NCBI RefSeq assembly: GCF_018588585.1 | Contig: NZ_JAEUFG010000014.1 | Coordinates: 1 to 64,000, forward strand | Direction: 5' to 3' | Length of the DNA: 64,000 bases | From: Bacillus sp. SM2101 | GTDB taxonomy: Bacteria; Bacillota; Bacilli; Bacillales; SM2101 | In this document: positions 16,641 through 25,587 of the stretch, in pieces | How the letters are laid out: each line of letters opens with the position of its first letter | How positions within the stretch are numbered: position 1 is the stretch's first letter | Made by a program: the position numbers and the translations under genes | The notes under the pieces: model-generated | Database searches by the model: none | Seen by the model: only the letters and a program-made list of their open reading frames with translations | Told to the model about the DNA's origin: nothing

Positions 16641-16970
16641 TTATATTATTTGTACATTAATAATATCCTCAAATTTAATCCTGTGTATATCCTCAAATTT
16701 ATCCATTACTCTAATATGCTTATTGATTTGATCTACATAATGAATATACCCCATACTGGGTTTAAACGCACCGTCCTCAAAATACGTCACTGTTACTTCT
16801 TGTGTAAACTCCATAGCTTCTAGGATTGTACTGTTAATTTCCTCTATTTCATGCTCATCTAATATAGGCTTTTGCACCTTATAATAATTAGCCTTTGCTT
16901 CTTTCATCATCTTCATATGTTCCGGTTGTATAAATGCTGGCATCCATTTCATTATCCCTCTGTCCTTCAA
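16641..16970 (-). CDS. YolD-like protein
   Basis: The 109-residue protein starts LKDRGIMKWMPAFIQPEH, the YolD-family opening, and ends IRVMDKFEDIHRIKFEDIIN. In Bacillus, yolD genes are usually paired with the Y-family polymerase uvrX and belong to the SOS regulon; here uvrX is absent. The TTG at 16970 is chosen because AAAGGAG lies about eight bases upstream and the family begins at RDRG. Two LexA-type boxes precede it. Relic copies are at 3314 and 10754. Confidence 0.8.
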   Translation of the reverse strand: MKDRGIMKWMPAFIQPEHMKMMKEAKANYYKVQKPILDEHEIEEINSTILEAMEFTQEVTVTYFEDGAFKPSMGYIHYVDQINKHIRVMDKFEDIHRIKFEDIINVQII

Positions 16971-16999
16971 ACGTATCACTCCTTTACCAATAGTATATA

Positions 17000-17013
17000 C
17001 GAAAATACGTTCG
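17000..17013. promoter_or_regulatory. LexA/DinR-type SOS box
   Basis: CGAAAATACGTTCG matches CGAACRNRYGTTYC except for one half-site base and lies 30 bases upstream of the YolD start. Confidence 0.65.
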
Positions 17014-17028
17014 ATTAATACGTTAAAA

Positions 17029-17042
17029 AGAATATATGTTCG
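17029..17042. promoter_or_regulatory. Second LexA/DinR-type SOS box
   Basis: AGAATATATGTTCG shares the GTTCG half-site, with its centre 29 bases from the first box, so both would lie on nearly the same helix face. Confidence 0.55.
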
Positions 17043-17099
17043 TTCATAATGAGACATAAGGAGATGCTTGGAATGAGAGGCTTAAGTACTAGGATAAAT

Positions 17100-17316
17100 A
17101 ATGATTCTCAGCTCAGATGATTTTTCTCAACGAGGAGACAATGGTGCAATAGTATACGATCCTTATAATTTTTTAATACACCCTATACATTCTGGAGGTG
17201 AATTTCCATCCGGAGGAGGTGGAACATATGGACTTTACACTCAAATAATGAACGCTATGGAATTATAGGATATCTTCCCCTATACTAATGATACAGTAAT
17301 TCACTTGCCAGAATAA
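17100..17316 (+). pseudogene. Gly-rich coding remnant
   Basis: One frame reads LSSDDFSQRGDNGAIVYDPY, then PIHSGGEFPSGGGGTYGLYT and QIMNAMEL. A TAG interrupts it, after which DIFPYTNDTVIHLPE follows in frame. There is no start codon or ribosome site in this frame. The composition is protein-like rather than random, but no family is recognised. Confidence 0.35.
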
Positions 17317-17364
17317 ATGAACAATGAATAAGCAACAAGTAAAATGGAATTAGAGGGGTTCTAT

Positions 17365-17733
17365 ATGAATTTATTTAGATATGCAATTACTGCTGTAATT
17401 TTATCTCTTCTTGTATCATGTTCAACGACAAATCCAACATTCGAAGGTTACATTATTGAAAAAAGAGAAGGTAAAGTGTATGAAATCCTTGTAATTAGTA
17501 ATATTACTAAAGATGATATTGATGATAAATCAAAGGAAGATCTAATATCAGAGGCACAAGAAAATCAATCAGCTTATTTTGCAATTGATAAAGATGAATA
17601 TGATGAGCTAACTGTTGGTCAAAAGGTTAAGGTTTGGCATAAAAGAGTAGCTGCTGAAACAAAGCCCCCAAAAGTAGGAGCAACAAAAGTAGAAATATTA
17701 GAAGAATCGGAGAAGAGTGTGGATAATGAGTAA
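17365..17733 (+). CDS. DUF3221-type lipoprotein
   Basis: The 122-residue protein has a lipoprotein signal peptide with lipobox LLVSC. The mature part contains FEGYIIEKREGKVYEILVIS, AYFAIDKDEYDELTVGQKVK and VWHKRVAAETKPPKVGATKV, the usual order of the Bacillus DUF3221 family. It should be membrane-anchored and extracytoplasmic; the function is unknown. ATG 17365 follows AGAGGGG; an in-frame ATG at 17344 lacks a site. Confidence 0.8.
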   Translation: MNLFRYAITAVILSLLVSCSTTNPTFEGYIIEKREGKVYEILVISNITKDDIDDKSKEDLISEAQENQSAYFAIDKDEYDELTVGQKVKVWHKRVAAETKPPKVGATKVEILEESEKSVDNE

Positions 17734-17871
17734 TAAGGGAGAGGAATTTTACGATAAAACATCTTTTACCGTAAGGATATTATTTTAATACATCGCATAA
17801 ATTATAACTACATCATGATTAACAATCAAGAAGAAAGGAGAGAAACAACCTATCTTTCCCCTTTATATACA

Positions 17872-18269
17872 TTAGTCAGCTTTACTTTCTTCTTTCCAAA
17901 TATCTTCATATTCCATCTTCATATAGAATGATCTTTTATGAATACCTTGATAACTTTTTGACTGTCAACACTAGAAGCTTGTTCAATATCATCACCTGTG
18001 ACTTGAACATTAATTGGTGTGTTTGCAGAATAGCCTTCATCTCCACTTGTATTAACTGATCCATGAGTTGTATCTATCTTAGTGCTGGTGTCATGGGCTG
18101 CGCCAGTACATTTACTACTTTTACCTTGAATTCTGTAAAGTCTTCGTCTGAAGAGAAGGAGAAGGATGCAACATTTTTCTTGCGATTGATTCTCCAGATT
18201 TTCAATCCACTTTGTCTTGGAGTTTTTTTTCTCAATTGCTCCAAAATTGTTTTCCACTTCAGACACATC
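17872..18269 (-). pseudogene. Broken hypothetical gene
   Basis: The minus strand holds pieces in different frames. One starts at ATG 18263 (MSEVENNFGAIEKKNSKTKW). An internal one reads NVASFSFSSDEDFTEFKVKV. A third ends INVQVTGDDIEQASSVDSQK and then KVIKVFIKDHS. The last codons before 17872 (KMEYEDIWKEESKAD) repeat the C-terminus of the relic at 27685 (MEYEDAWKKECVAEE). It appears to have at least two frameshifts and an unknown function. Confidence 0.5.
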
Positions 18270-18274
18270 CCTTC

Positions 18275-18313
18275 AAAATAAAAAAGAGACAGTCATTTAG
18301 ACTATCTCTAACA
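18275..18313 (-). terminator. Intrinsic terminator of the 18364 gene
   Basis: On the minus strand AGAGATAGTC and GACTGTCTCT form a stem followed by TTTTTTATTTT. Confidence 0.8.
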
Positions 18314-18363
18314 TCATTTTAAATTTTAATACCTGCTTCAATATTCAATAACATCTCTCCATC

Positions 18364-19116
18364 TTAAATTTCATTATTGATCCATCTATTTACTTCACAA
18401 AAATATAGTACAGTGACTCCCCAGTATACAGGGTTATTTAATCCACTTGCTAAACTTTTACCAAGCCCCATCATGTAAAACTCAACTAAGTGTATACTAC
18501 TGTATATGATAAAAATGATAGTCAGATATCTAGTTCGTTTGTCTTGTGCAATCATTGCAAAGATACCAATTACACTCCCGACAACTATTCCCAAGCTTAA
18601 CACATTTAAATCATTTGTAATTAACCAAATGACTATTGATAACATCCAATAAAGTAAGAACCCTGATAAGAACATTAGTATATTTTTTCTGGTGGATGCT
18701 GATATTTTTAGATACTTATAAAAATAGCTCCATGTAAAAATTAAAAATATCAAGGATGATGATTTGATTAAACTCATAATAATTAGTAAAGTGCTCTCCG
18801 TTACATTTCTAAGTTCAATTTCTAGAATAGTAGGGTTGTTAGCAAAAAAATATATACCAATAATAAATGAGACTACAGCTATTAAATATGTTATACCGTA
18901 AAATAACTCAAATTTCTTAAAGTGATTATTAATGGACTTTGAAGATCTTCTATAGCCATTAAATCCTATTATACTAGCTATAGAGAACAAAACTGCTTCA
19001 ATAGTTAAATCGACTAATCCAACTCTATTTGTTGATATTAAAACCATGTAACCTACAATTGAAGTAATAAATGCTAACAGGATGTCTTTTTGATAGGAAA
19101 AAAAACTTTTACTCAT
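18364..19116 (-). CDS. Multi-spanning membrane protein of unknown function
   Basis: The 250-residue protein has about seven hydrophobic segments, including ILLAFITSIVGYMVLIST, ILMFLSGFLLYWMLSIVIWL and YLTIIFIIYSSIHLVEFYMM. It begins MSKSFFSYQKDI and ends CEVNRWINNEI. No transporter or enzyme motif is seen. ATG 19116 is preferred, with GGGAGTGAGG upstream; GTG 19122 is the alternative. It has its own terminator. Confidence 0.6.
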   Translation of the reverse strand: MSKSFFSYQKDILLAFITSIVGYMVLISTNRVGLVDLTIEAVLFSIASIIGFNGYRRSSKSINNHFKKFELFYGITYLIAVVSFIIGIYFFANNPTILEIELRNVTESTLLIIMSLIKSSSLIFLIFTWSYFYKYLKISASTRKNILMFLSGFLLYWMLSIVIWLITNDLNVLSLGIVVGSVIGIFAMIAQDKRTRYLTIIFIIYSSIHLVEFYMMGLGKSLASGLNNPVYWGVTVLYFCEVNRWINNEI

Positions 19117-19387
19117 CTTCACTACGCCTCACTCCCGTTAAAACATAAATTAGTGTGAAATATTGGATTTGAGTTTGTTCTATAGTAGTTATAAATATCA
19201 ATTATATCCATTTCTAACACTATATTAATATTTCAACAAGAACTATTATTATCCTTTTTTTATAAGAATAGGTAGTACATTTTATGTTATTCCAGAAGTG
19301 AGGTAGGATACGATAAAAGGTATACATTATCGTGAATTTTGGAGTATTTTAACTGGCGCCGATAATCGAGGTTCGCCGTTTTCATCT
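19117..19387. other. Intergenic, no supportable gene
   Basis: This AT-rich stretch holds promoter-like sequence for the membrane protein gene. A fragment near 19345-19385 (CGATAATCGAGGTTCGCCG) may be insertion-sequence debris. No frame is convincing. Confidence 0.3.
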
Positions 19388-19390
19388 ACA

Positions 19391-19420
19391 TAAGAAAAAA
19401 CACCGCTAAAATAGCGGAGT
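19391..19420 (-). terminator. Intrinsic terminator
   Basis: CTCCGCTATTTTAGCGGTGT followed by TTTTTC on the minus strand ends the relic gene at 19442. Confidence 0.7.
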
Positions 19421-19441
19421 TCGTTGGTCGTGCTTTGTAAT

Positions 19442-19644
19442 TTATTTGTCATTCGCTTTCCACCACGCTTCTAAATCGACTTTGCATTCGAACACACAAC
19501 TACGTTCTCCATATTTATTAATGTGAAGTGGCACGTTGGTTTATTCACTTCACGTTGAATCGCCTTTAAGTTAGCAATAGCATCGAAAACGTCATCGTTT
19601 TATTTCACGATTCACTCGTCAACTTCGGGCTGTGATTGCGCCAT
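19442..19644 (-). pseudogene. Small hypothetical gene with several lesions
   Basis: From ATG 19644, after a perfect AAGGAGGTGATCTAAC site, the frame reads MAQSQPEVDE, a TGA, then NDDVFDAIANLKAIQREVNK PTCHFTL after another stop. A shift then restores CVFECKVDLEAWWKANDK with a stop at 19442. It was once a protein of about 66 residues and is now broken by two stops and a frameshift. The family is unknown and phage-like in size. Confidence 0.6.
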
Positions 19645-19755
19645 GTTAGATCACCTCCTTTTTCGGAATATAAAAAAGCCAACCGCGTTGATTGCGATTA
19701 GCTCTAAAACACCAAAATATTTACTCATCCGTCTAATCAAAACGAATTAATTAGC

Positions 19756-19764
19756 CATACAATA
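19756..19764 (+). promoter_or_regulatory. Putative sigma-K -10 element
   Basis: CATACAATA matches CATANNNTA exactly and lies 31 bases before the Ena-like start. The -35 AC is not well placed. Confidence 0.35.
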
Positions 19765-19795
19765 CCCCAAACAAACTATGAAATGAGGTAGAACA

Positions 19796-20224
19796 ATGAG
19801 TGCTTATGCTTCAAAATCATCATGTTGCGGTAGTACTACAAAGGCACTTAACACCGTAGAAAAGACCGCTTGCTGCGATTGTCCGGTTCCTACTTGTGAT
19901 TTTATGGGAACTTATCGTGTAGAAGATACCGACCCATTTCAAATTTACTGTGGAGCTTCTACTCCTACTGGGGTTTTATGTGGGACTATTACTTTAATAT
20001 CTGGTGATGGCCTTGAAATAAATATAACAACAAATGGTTCGGTTATACCCAAAATTATTCGACCAACAATCAATTTACCTGATAATAGCAACTCTATAAG
20101 TTTTTCTTTTCCAAATGTAACCGATATTACAGCGAACTGTTTGGATGATGAGGATAGTTGTAGGATAGAATACTCATTAAGAACAATAGAGAGATGTATA
20201 AGTACATCCGTACCTAATCAATAA
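19796..20224 (+). CDS. Endospore-appendage-like (Ena/DUF3992-like) protein 2
   Basis: The 142-residue protein begins MSAYASKSSCCGSTTKALNT and then has ACCDCP, the same Cys-Cys-Gly-Ser-Thr plus CDCP opening as the gene at 6587. The beta-rich core ends ISFSFPNVTDITANC, with Cys in DDEDSCRIEYSLRTIERC, parallel to the SFENVTKIEVTC ending of the first protein. This suggests paralogous spore appendage or coat proteins cross-linked by disulphides. AAATGAGGTAGAAC precedes the ATG, a sigma-K-like -10 lies upstream and a strong terminator follows. No other ena genes adjoin. Confidence 0.6.
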   Translation: MSAYASKSSCCGSTTKALNTVEKTACCDCPVPTCDFMGTYRVEDTDPFQIYCGASTPTGVLCGTITLISGDGLEINITTNGSVIPKIIRPTINLPDNSNSISFSFPNVTDITANCLDDEDSCRIEYSLRTIERCISTSVPNQ

Positions 20225-20225
20225 T

Positions 20226-20275
20226 CCAATCGCCCTCAGACACATTTAGTTATGTTGAGGGCGATTGTTTTATTT
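20226..20275 (+). terminator. Intrinsic terminator of Ena-like gene 2
   Basis: AATCGCCCTCA and TGAGGGCGATT form an eleven-base perfect stem followed by GTTTTATTT. Confidence 0.85.
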
Positions 20276-20880
20276 CAATGAAAAATTAACCTATACACTC
20301 CAAATTACAACGACATTCCACATCCTGCATCAAATAAGATATTTATAATAAAATACCAATTTTATTAAGAAACTCTCATTAATATTTTAGGTTGAGGAAC
20401 TGTCAAAGGGAAAATAATCTGTTTATTTAAATGACCATAACAAATACACCTTCGCTGGTGTAGTTGTTACAAATTATGCAGCTTTATTTACAACTTGTTC
20501 CACAGCTTCTTTCAGATTAAATAGTGCAGGTACTTGTTCCAAATGGTATGTTCCAGCAATATCTAATCCGACCTATACCTTTTTAAAGCCTCCTTTTTAT
20601 TTCCTTTCTAAACATATCCCATTACAGCACTTGTCAATTCTGCATTCAGTTCCTGGTATATAGGGATTCTTAAAATATAAGATCTTCTCATTAAAAATTA
20701 CATAATAAAATATAAATATATTAATGTAAATGCACAATAAGAAGTGAATACACAAGAAAATTTCATATTTTCACTACAAACCACCTCTCAAGCTAAAATC
20801 AGTGGTTTCATTATTTTGATAAAATAAAAACAGGAACACCTTCGTAGCAAACTTAATTCTTTTGAATATTTAACTTATAT
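20276..20880. other. Gap with one minus-strand remnant and start of cassette A
   Basis: At 20475-20590 (minus) an open stretch reads LDIAGTYHLEQVPALFNLKE AVEQ and ends NKAA, with AAGGAGG upstream but a stop between; it is a probable short relic. At 20775-20810 CCACCTCTCAAGCTAAAATC matches the conserved upstream block of the cassettes at 25.1, 44.3 and 57.9 kb. Confidence 0.35.
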
Positions 20881-20958
20881 AAAACGATACTGAGCGAAAA
20901 TTTTTTTCCATCTGTTTATTTCGGGCACAAGGTGTTAAAAAGGAGAGGAATAAGAATT

Positions 20959-21171
20959 ATGGATATAAAGCAGTATGAAAAAATATCAGGTGAACTATTG
21001 AAAACATTAGGATACGTAGATGAAACACTTAACAACGGGTCAGATAATTCTATTTATGAAATAAGAAGGGCAGAATACCTTTTTGATAGAATTCAACAAG
21101 ATATTTCACTTATGAAATTAACCATTAATAAGAGAAAAAGGAAATCTAAGCGAGGTAGAATTGCCAGATGA
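20959..21171 (+). CDS. Cassette A first protein (70-residue helical protein)
   Basis: The protein reads MDIKQYEKISGELLKTLGYV DETLNN, then EIRRAEYLFDRIQQDISLMK, and ends in a basic tail KRKRKSKRGRIAR. It is predicted all-helical and soluble. Relatives lie at 58075 (nearly intact) and as relics at about 25300-25482 and 44497. The ATG at 20959 follows AAAAGGAGAGG. Its stop overlaps the ribosome site (TGAGGTGAC) of a tiny downstream frame, as in the other cassettes. No known family is recognised. Confidence 0.65.
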   Translation: MDIKQYEKISGELLKTLGYVDETLNNGSDNSIYEIRRAEYLFDRIQQDISLMKLTINKRKRKSKRGRIAR

Positions 21172-21181
21172 GGTGACAATG

Positions 21182-21250
21182 TTGAGTAATAATGAAGAAC
21201 AAGGTGGTAAAGCTTTTGGGAATGAAAATACTACTAGAGAAGTTAAATAA
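21182..21250 (+). CDS. Cassette A second frame, 22 residues (divergent)
   Basis: A TTG-start frame LSNNEEQGGKAFGNENTTRE follows the conserved GAGGTGAC site. It shares only the opening LSNN with the 31-residue membrane peptides of cassettes B and D and has lost their hydrophobic part. It is probably a decayed or replaced second gene. Confidence 0.3.
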   Translation: MSNNEEQGGKAFGNENTTREVK

Positions 21251-22138
21251 ACTACTAAAATGTATACTTGTCCTAGATTACCCGTCATATATCAAACAAT
21301 TCTTGTAACATAGTATATTGCATTAAACTATGGAGGTGGAAAAATAGGTATATTTAGTGATGAAGTTTTGTTTATTTTGTTATTAACAATACTTTTTTCT
21401 AACAAGAGTTATTTCTCATCCCAATTCCTATCTCAAACCCGGTCAGGTTCAAGCTGCTCAACTTGCAGAAGAGAATATATCAGAAATAGTAGATGATTTA
21501 GAGAGATTAGATGAAATGCGCAAATAGAAATTCGGTCGAATAAGTCCATTATTACTGAGAAGTCCTCTAAACGACAGTAAAAGGGCAAGCTGTATGGATA
21601 CTAGTCCATACAGAAAATTATTTTGTAAATAGTATACATTAAAATAACATTTTAAGGTTGGAGCTCCGAGGAATTCATATTTATTTGTGATGACCATGGT
21701 AAGTTTTATCTGTATGATGATAGTATTGATTGAATCTGAAACATTAGTCTACGAATTATTTATTAGAGAACCCATTCAAACCGTACCTTTATGACACCTC
21801 AGCCTTTAGCAGATCCAGACAGCTTGATTTTGTAACATGGTTATTGTTTTTTTAAAACACTATAATTAATAAGGTGATTAAGGGCTAGAAGCAGCTCTTT
21901 TTCCATTTTTTATTTGATTTATTATACACAATAAAAGCTACATTTTATTAACATGAAACATTCGATGGAGATATAATTAAAGATGGATTTTATAGTGAAA
22001 AGCCCTACTTTACATAGGGCTGTAGAGCTTTATGCTAAGAAGTACTTTTAAGAATAGCACTTTTATATTTTTTAATCTATTATACACGTAGTTTTTTTGT
22101 GCTAAGCTCCTACTTTATCTGTTTGAATGTCTGTTCTG
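21251..22138. other. Gap with coding debris
   Basis: At 21330-21527 (+) frames YGGG, IFSDEVLFILLLTILFSNKS and QAAQLAEENISEIVDDLERL DEMRK lie in different frames after a GGAGGTGG site, so a small membrane gene has decayed there. At 21995-22030 (+) a stem GCCCTACTTTACATAGGGC is seen. The rest holds nothing supportable. Confidence 0.35.
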
Positions 22139-22440
22139 TTAACTTGTAAAGTGAGAGCTATTTTTCAATTTTTTACAATACATTCCATACCAAACATTCT
22201 TAGGAACAACGAAGTGTGAGCCTACTTTAACATCGAATTTTTCTTCATGTCCTTCATCATCTTTAAAAATGAATGTACCTTCGCCCTCTAACACATAGAA
22301 TATTTACTCACAATCATGTCGATGAAACGTTGGTTCTTCATACAAATCGTAAGGATACAGAGCAGCCGTCATATTATCTGTACTTAATATTTCTTTCGAG
22401 TTACTTTCGATTTTACTCAAATATCATGCTTCTACGTTTA
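22139..22440 (-). pseudogene. Cupin-domain protein remnant
   Basis: The minus strand reads KIESNSKEILSTDNMTAALY, EEPTFHRHDCE, a TAA, then IFYVLEGEGTFIFKDDEGHE and KVGSHFVVPKNVWYGMYCKK. This is a cupin_2 barrel with the metal-site motif HRHDCE and the second motif ending in VVPKNV. The in-frame stop replaces the residue after CE, and no start codon is visible, so it is not functional. The substrate is unknown. Confidence 0.75.
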
Positions 22441-22679
22441 CGATGAAAAAATATAAGCCTTCCAATATTCATTCTCTCACTGCCTTCTTAATCCTATTAC
22501 TAACAAGAGCATATTATAGAATAAGAGTACAAATAAAAAAATGTGAGAGTTTTACATAATATACAATAAAAGGTGAGTTAATTTGTTGCTGTTTGAGTAA
22601 AATGTTCTTGTTGAATTATTTATTTCCAAACATACGGCTAAGGAATATACTGATAGGTATATATAATATAGTATTTATT
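22441..22679. other. Intergenic, nothing recognised
   Basis: This AT-rich stretch lies between the cupin relic and the next minus-strand gene, with no clear terminator. Confidence 0.3.
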
Positions 22680-23174
22680 TTACTGTACCTGATTGGCTAT
22701 TTTTAATAGTTCTTTGACGTCAAGTTTATAATCACCTAATGCAGTGCTATTTTTATTTGTAAAATACACTAGTTTTGCCTCGAAATCATCATGTGTAATC
22801 CATCTAAGTAACTGAGATGTCTCTCTTTCTTCATAATAGGCCATAGTACCATTTTCTAGCATAAATTCTTTTGATTCCCTTGGCGGATAATTATTATTAT
22901 TCGATTTATTTAATATTCTAGTTAAAATGTAATTGATTTGTTGAGTAGTTTCTGAATTATAGTACTCAAAAGAAAATTGGTGTAAATAATCTATTTTTTT
23001 AATATCTATTTCAGTTGTTTTCTCATCAATGTTAAATGGGAATTGAACAGGCTCTTTAAAGTCGTATAATATCTGATAAATTTGTTCTGTTTTTTTAGTG
23101 TCTTTATTATAATTAGTAAACTGATACAAGATAATGAATGATAACAATAATAGAAAAATCAACCTTATTTTCAT
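22680..23174 (-). CDS. Hypothetical membrane-anchored protein
   Basis: The 164-residue protein has an N-terminal hydrophobic anchor (IRLIFLLLLSFIILYQF) without a lipobox. A mixed extracytoplasmic domain follows with IDEKTTEIDIKKIDYLHQF and DYKLDVKELLKIANQVQ at the end. ATG 23174 follows AAAGAGGG. No family is recognised. It lies downstream of a broken secreted-type gene on the same strand. Confidence 0.6.
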   Translation of the reverse strand: MKIRLIFLLLLSFIILYQFTNYNKDTKKTEQIYQILYDFKEPVQFPFNIDEKTTEIDIKKIDYLHQFSFEYYNSETTQQINYILTRILNKSNNNNYPPRESKEFMLENGTMAYYEERETSQLLRWITHDDFEAKLVYFTNKNSTALGDYKLDVKELLKIANQVQ

Positions 23175-23252
23175 CACGAGCCCTCTTTCTCAAAAGTAAA
23201 ATATGACAATAAGCAACTTTTAAATATTCCTTGCTTGTTGTCACGTTTCATT

Positions 23253-23712
23253 TCATTTATTGTCCAAGTTTGAAGTTAGCCTCAAGATCCCATTCGTAAA
23301 TCCATCAAAAATGTCTATGGTTGCTGGCCCAATCGATATGTCGTTAGCGATTATTTGCCAATTATGAACATACTTACCAGCTAAGAATTCCTCTTTACCT
23401 CTATCCTCTTCGTCGTAGTATACTTTTACCGTCTGGTACCCCATTGGTTGCCGTCATGTGCATTAGCCATTTCTACATTTATAACTGTACCATATGAGGT
23501 AGACTCTTCAATATCAATAAGGTCAGTTCGTCTACCACCAGTGCTAAGTTGTAGATAGTGGTTTGAATAGTCAGAACCAGCAACTTTTGTTCCGCCAGCA
23601 GTCCAGGCTATTCCCATTTTGTCAACCCATGCTGGAGTAAATATTTGGAACAATGATGGAGATACGGCAGAGTTGTATAATGCTGATGGTGAGCTAGTTG
23701 ATAAATTATAGT
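23253..23712 (-). pseudogene. Secreted-type beta-rich protein, frameshifted and 5'-truncated
   Basis: The open frame from about 23712 reads SPSLFQIFTPAWVDKMGIAW and YLQLSTGGRRTDLIDIEEST, up to EMANAHDGNQWG. At the GGGG of 23441-23444 one base is missing, and the continuation is YQTVKVYYDEEDRGKEEFLA, then IIANDISIGPATIDIFDGFT to the stop. No signal peptide or start remains upstream, so the 5' end is also lost. The character is that of an extracellular beta-sandwich; the family is not certain. Confidence 0.6.
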
Positions 23713-23807
23713 AATTCTATAGTTGACTGAAAAAAAAGGACTTATAAAATACTTGTTTTGTAGTTATTTTAACGATAAAACTAGCATTTTATTCTATAAT
23801 CCCCTTG

Positions 23808-23842
23808 TATGCCTTTACTCTTCGGAGTGAGGACTTTTTTAT
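23808..23842 (+). terminator. Hairpin with T-tract
   Basis: CCTTTACTCTTCGGAGTGAGG is followed by ACTTTTTTATTTT. A near copy lies at 25835-25866. No plus-strand gene ends just upstream. Confidence 0.55.
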
Positions 23843-24046
23843 TTTGTATTTTAGTACTAAAAAGGAATGGTCATTTTGTATGAGGGCATTTCTAGTACCA
23901 GTAGGAAAAAAATACTAATTTTAAAAATATAGGCTTAAGTGACTAAATTGTTATTTTATAGTCACTGTAAAGTCATCTTAGATAAGTATATTTAAGTTGT
24001 ACCAAACATTTAGTTGCAATATCAATCAAAGAAAGGATGTTTTTAA

Positions 24047-24781
24047 ATGAAAAACACAAAGAAATTTATCGCAACTGCGTCATTATCAGCGTTATTACTC
24101 GGAGGAGGGCTCACAGCAATTAACTCTGATGTATTCGCAGCTTATGAAAAATCAAATTCTAAGCTAGTTGAAGTACTTTCACAAGATTCGGTAACAAAAG
24201 CAAAAACATTAACAGATTTCGATAATATTCAATATAAAGATTTTAAGTTTGGTGAATTCTTCGGTGGTTTTAGTATTCATTATAATGAAAATGGGACGAC
24301 CGAAGTAACAAGCTCCGTTGGAGAAACCCTAATAGTAGATAATGAAGTTTTTGATATATACTCAACGGAAGAGATTTTAGAACAATTATTTGAAAATGAG
24401 CATACTGATGTATCTGCTGAAGGCGTACAGGAGCTTAAGAGAAAAGAAGCTTCAATTATTCGTATGGATCCATGGACGATGCTTTATAATGAAATTGAAA
24501 GTAAGAATATTGATACTGAAGGGAAAACATTTGGGCAATTGTACGATGAGAGTGATTTAAAGAAGCTTGCAACACCTGTAAACTATTTGTCAAAGGCAAA
24601 GTACTATGGCCTAGAAGTAGAAGATAAAACAATGGATGAAATTAAAGCTGAAGTTTTAGATTATAATGCTTCCTTAAAACTAAGGGAGGAATCAAGAGAT
24701 CTACCTTATGACCCAAATTGGTTAGTAGAAGGTGAACAATGGTGGGTTGAAATCTTTGGAACTGAACCTACAGATCAATAG
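24047..24781 (+). CDS. Secreted protein of unknown function
   Basis: The 244-residue protein has a clear signal peptide (MKNTKKFIATASLSALLLGG, cleaved near VFA-AYEKS). The mature domain is acidic and mixed alpha/beta, with KDFKFGEFFGGFSIHYNENG and DLKKLATPVNYLSKAKYYGL, and ends WWVEIFGTEPTDQ. No enzyme motif or anchor is seen. AGAAAGGATG precedes the ATG and a terminator follows, so it is monocistronic. Confidence 0.7.
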   Translation: MKNTKKFIATASLSALLLGGGLTAINSDVFAAYEKSNSKLVEVLSQDSVTKAKTLTDFDNIQYKDFKFGEFFGGFSIHYNENGTTEVTSSVGETLIVDNEVFDIYSTEEILEQLFENEHTDVSAEGVQELKRKEASIIRMDPWTMLYNEIESKNIDTEGKTFGQLYDESDLKKLATPVNYLSKAKYYGLEVEDKTMDEIKAEVLDYNASLKLREESRDLPYDPNWLVEGEQWWVEIFGTEPTDQ

Positions 24782-24827
24782 GATTGATAGTGTGAAATTG
24801 GAATAATAATAAATAACATAAAATAGA

Positions 24828-24870
24828 TAAAGGTGCGACCTTATTTTTAAGAGGTTTCGCCTTTTATTGT
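24828..24870 (+). terminator. Intrinsic terminator
   Basis: AAAGGTGCGACC and GGTTTCGCCTTT flank a short A/T loop, and TTATT follows. Confidence 0.65.
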
Positions 24871-25130
24871 GAAACATACTAGAAAATAGGACGAAAAAGT
24901 CGACAGAGTATTTTTTTTCTCTACTTCAAGTGCAGATTATGAGGTTCTTGTTTTGTCTAGACCCTACCTTTTGAAGTTTTATTTTGTTTTTTAGCAAACG
25001 GGTCAGTATACTTTATACGATAGTTTCGTGTATTTCCAAGTTGATATGAATGGTTATTTATTGGGTTATTATAATCAGTAAAAATATCAATATGTTTATT
25101 TAATAGTAAGAAACACATAACATTTCAAAC
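24871..25130. other. Intergenic, nothing recognised
   Basis: This AT-rich stretch leads into cassette B; AAACATACTAGAAAATAGGA and neighbouring sequence show no gene. Confidence 0.3.
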
Positions 25131-25290
25131 AAAAACCCCGGCAAATCCCTCTAAATCGCCTCTTAAGCCAAAATCACAAATTTTAATATTTTGGTATTAT
25201 AGTAACAACCCATTTTCGCCCTTTACGTTCATATATAGTGTAACGTTTGGCAGTAAAACGTTACTGTTTTGTAGCGTTTTACTTTTCTCT
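25131..25290 (+). promoter_or_regulatory. Cassette B upstream block with 32-bp palindrome
   Basis: The block runs CGCCTCTTAAGCCAAAATCA, TTTTGGTATTATAGTAACAA, then CTTTACGTTCATATATAG, and ends in a palindrome at 25252-25283. The palindrome arms are AGTAAAACGTTAC and GTAGCGTTTTACT around TGTTTT. The same order is found at 44.3 and 57.9 kb. It looks like a shared promoter-operator region. Confidence 0.65.
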
Positions 25291-25299
25291 CTAAGGTAA

Positions 25300-25482
25300 G
25301 TAACAATCAAGGAAATATTTAGATATATTTATATAGATCTTTTAATAATAGGGCTAAAAATTTATCGACAAAATTAGAGAAGCAGAATATCGTTTTCTAA
25401 AATCCAACAGGATATAACAAGAATGCATTTAACTCTTAATAGAAGAAAGTTGAAATCTAAGTGAGGTAGAATTACTAAATGA
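25300..25482 (+). pseudogene. Cassette B first gene, decayed
   Basis: Pieces EAEYRFLKSNR and LNRRKLKSK, ending GRITK, align by eye with EIRKAEYLLDRIQQDLS and the basic tail of cassettes A and D. Stops and shifts interrupt every part. The final stop keeps the conserved AAATGAGGTGA site of the next peptide. Confidence 0.65.
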
Positions 25483-25491
25483 GGTGATTTA

Positions 25492-25587
25492 GTGAGTAAC
25501 AATGTCAAAAAGCCAGTGCTAAAAGGTTGGCTTTTTTGGATTATAGCTTTCACTTTAGGAGTTGTAATTACTGGGTCATTAAAATAG
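25492..25587 (+). CDS. Cassette B 31-residue membrane peptide
   Basis: The GTG-start frame reads VSNNVKKPVLKGWLFWIIAF and then TLGVVITGSLK. It has a basic N-terminus, one hydrophobic helix and a short polar end. It differs at only a few positions from the peptide at 58325, and the pattern of differences keeps the hydrophobic helix, which argues for coding. GAGGTGA precedes the start. It is too small for routine gene finding. A toxin, membrane regulator or leader role is possible. Confidence 0.6.
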   Translation: MSNNVKKPVLKGWLFWIIAFTLGVVITGSLK

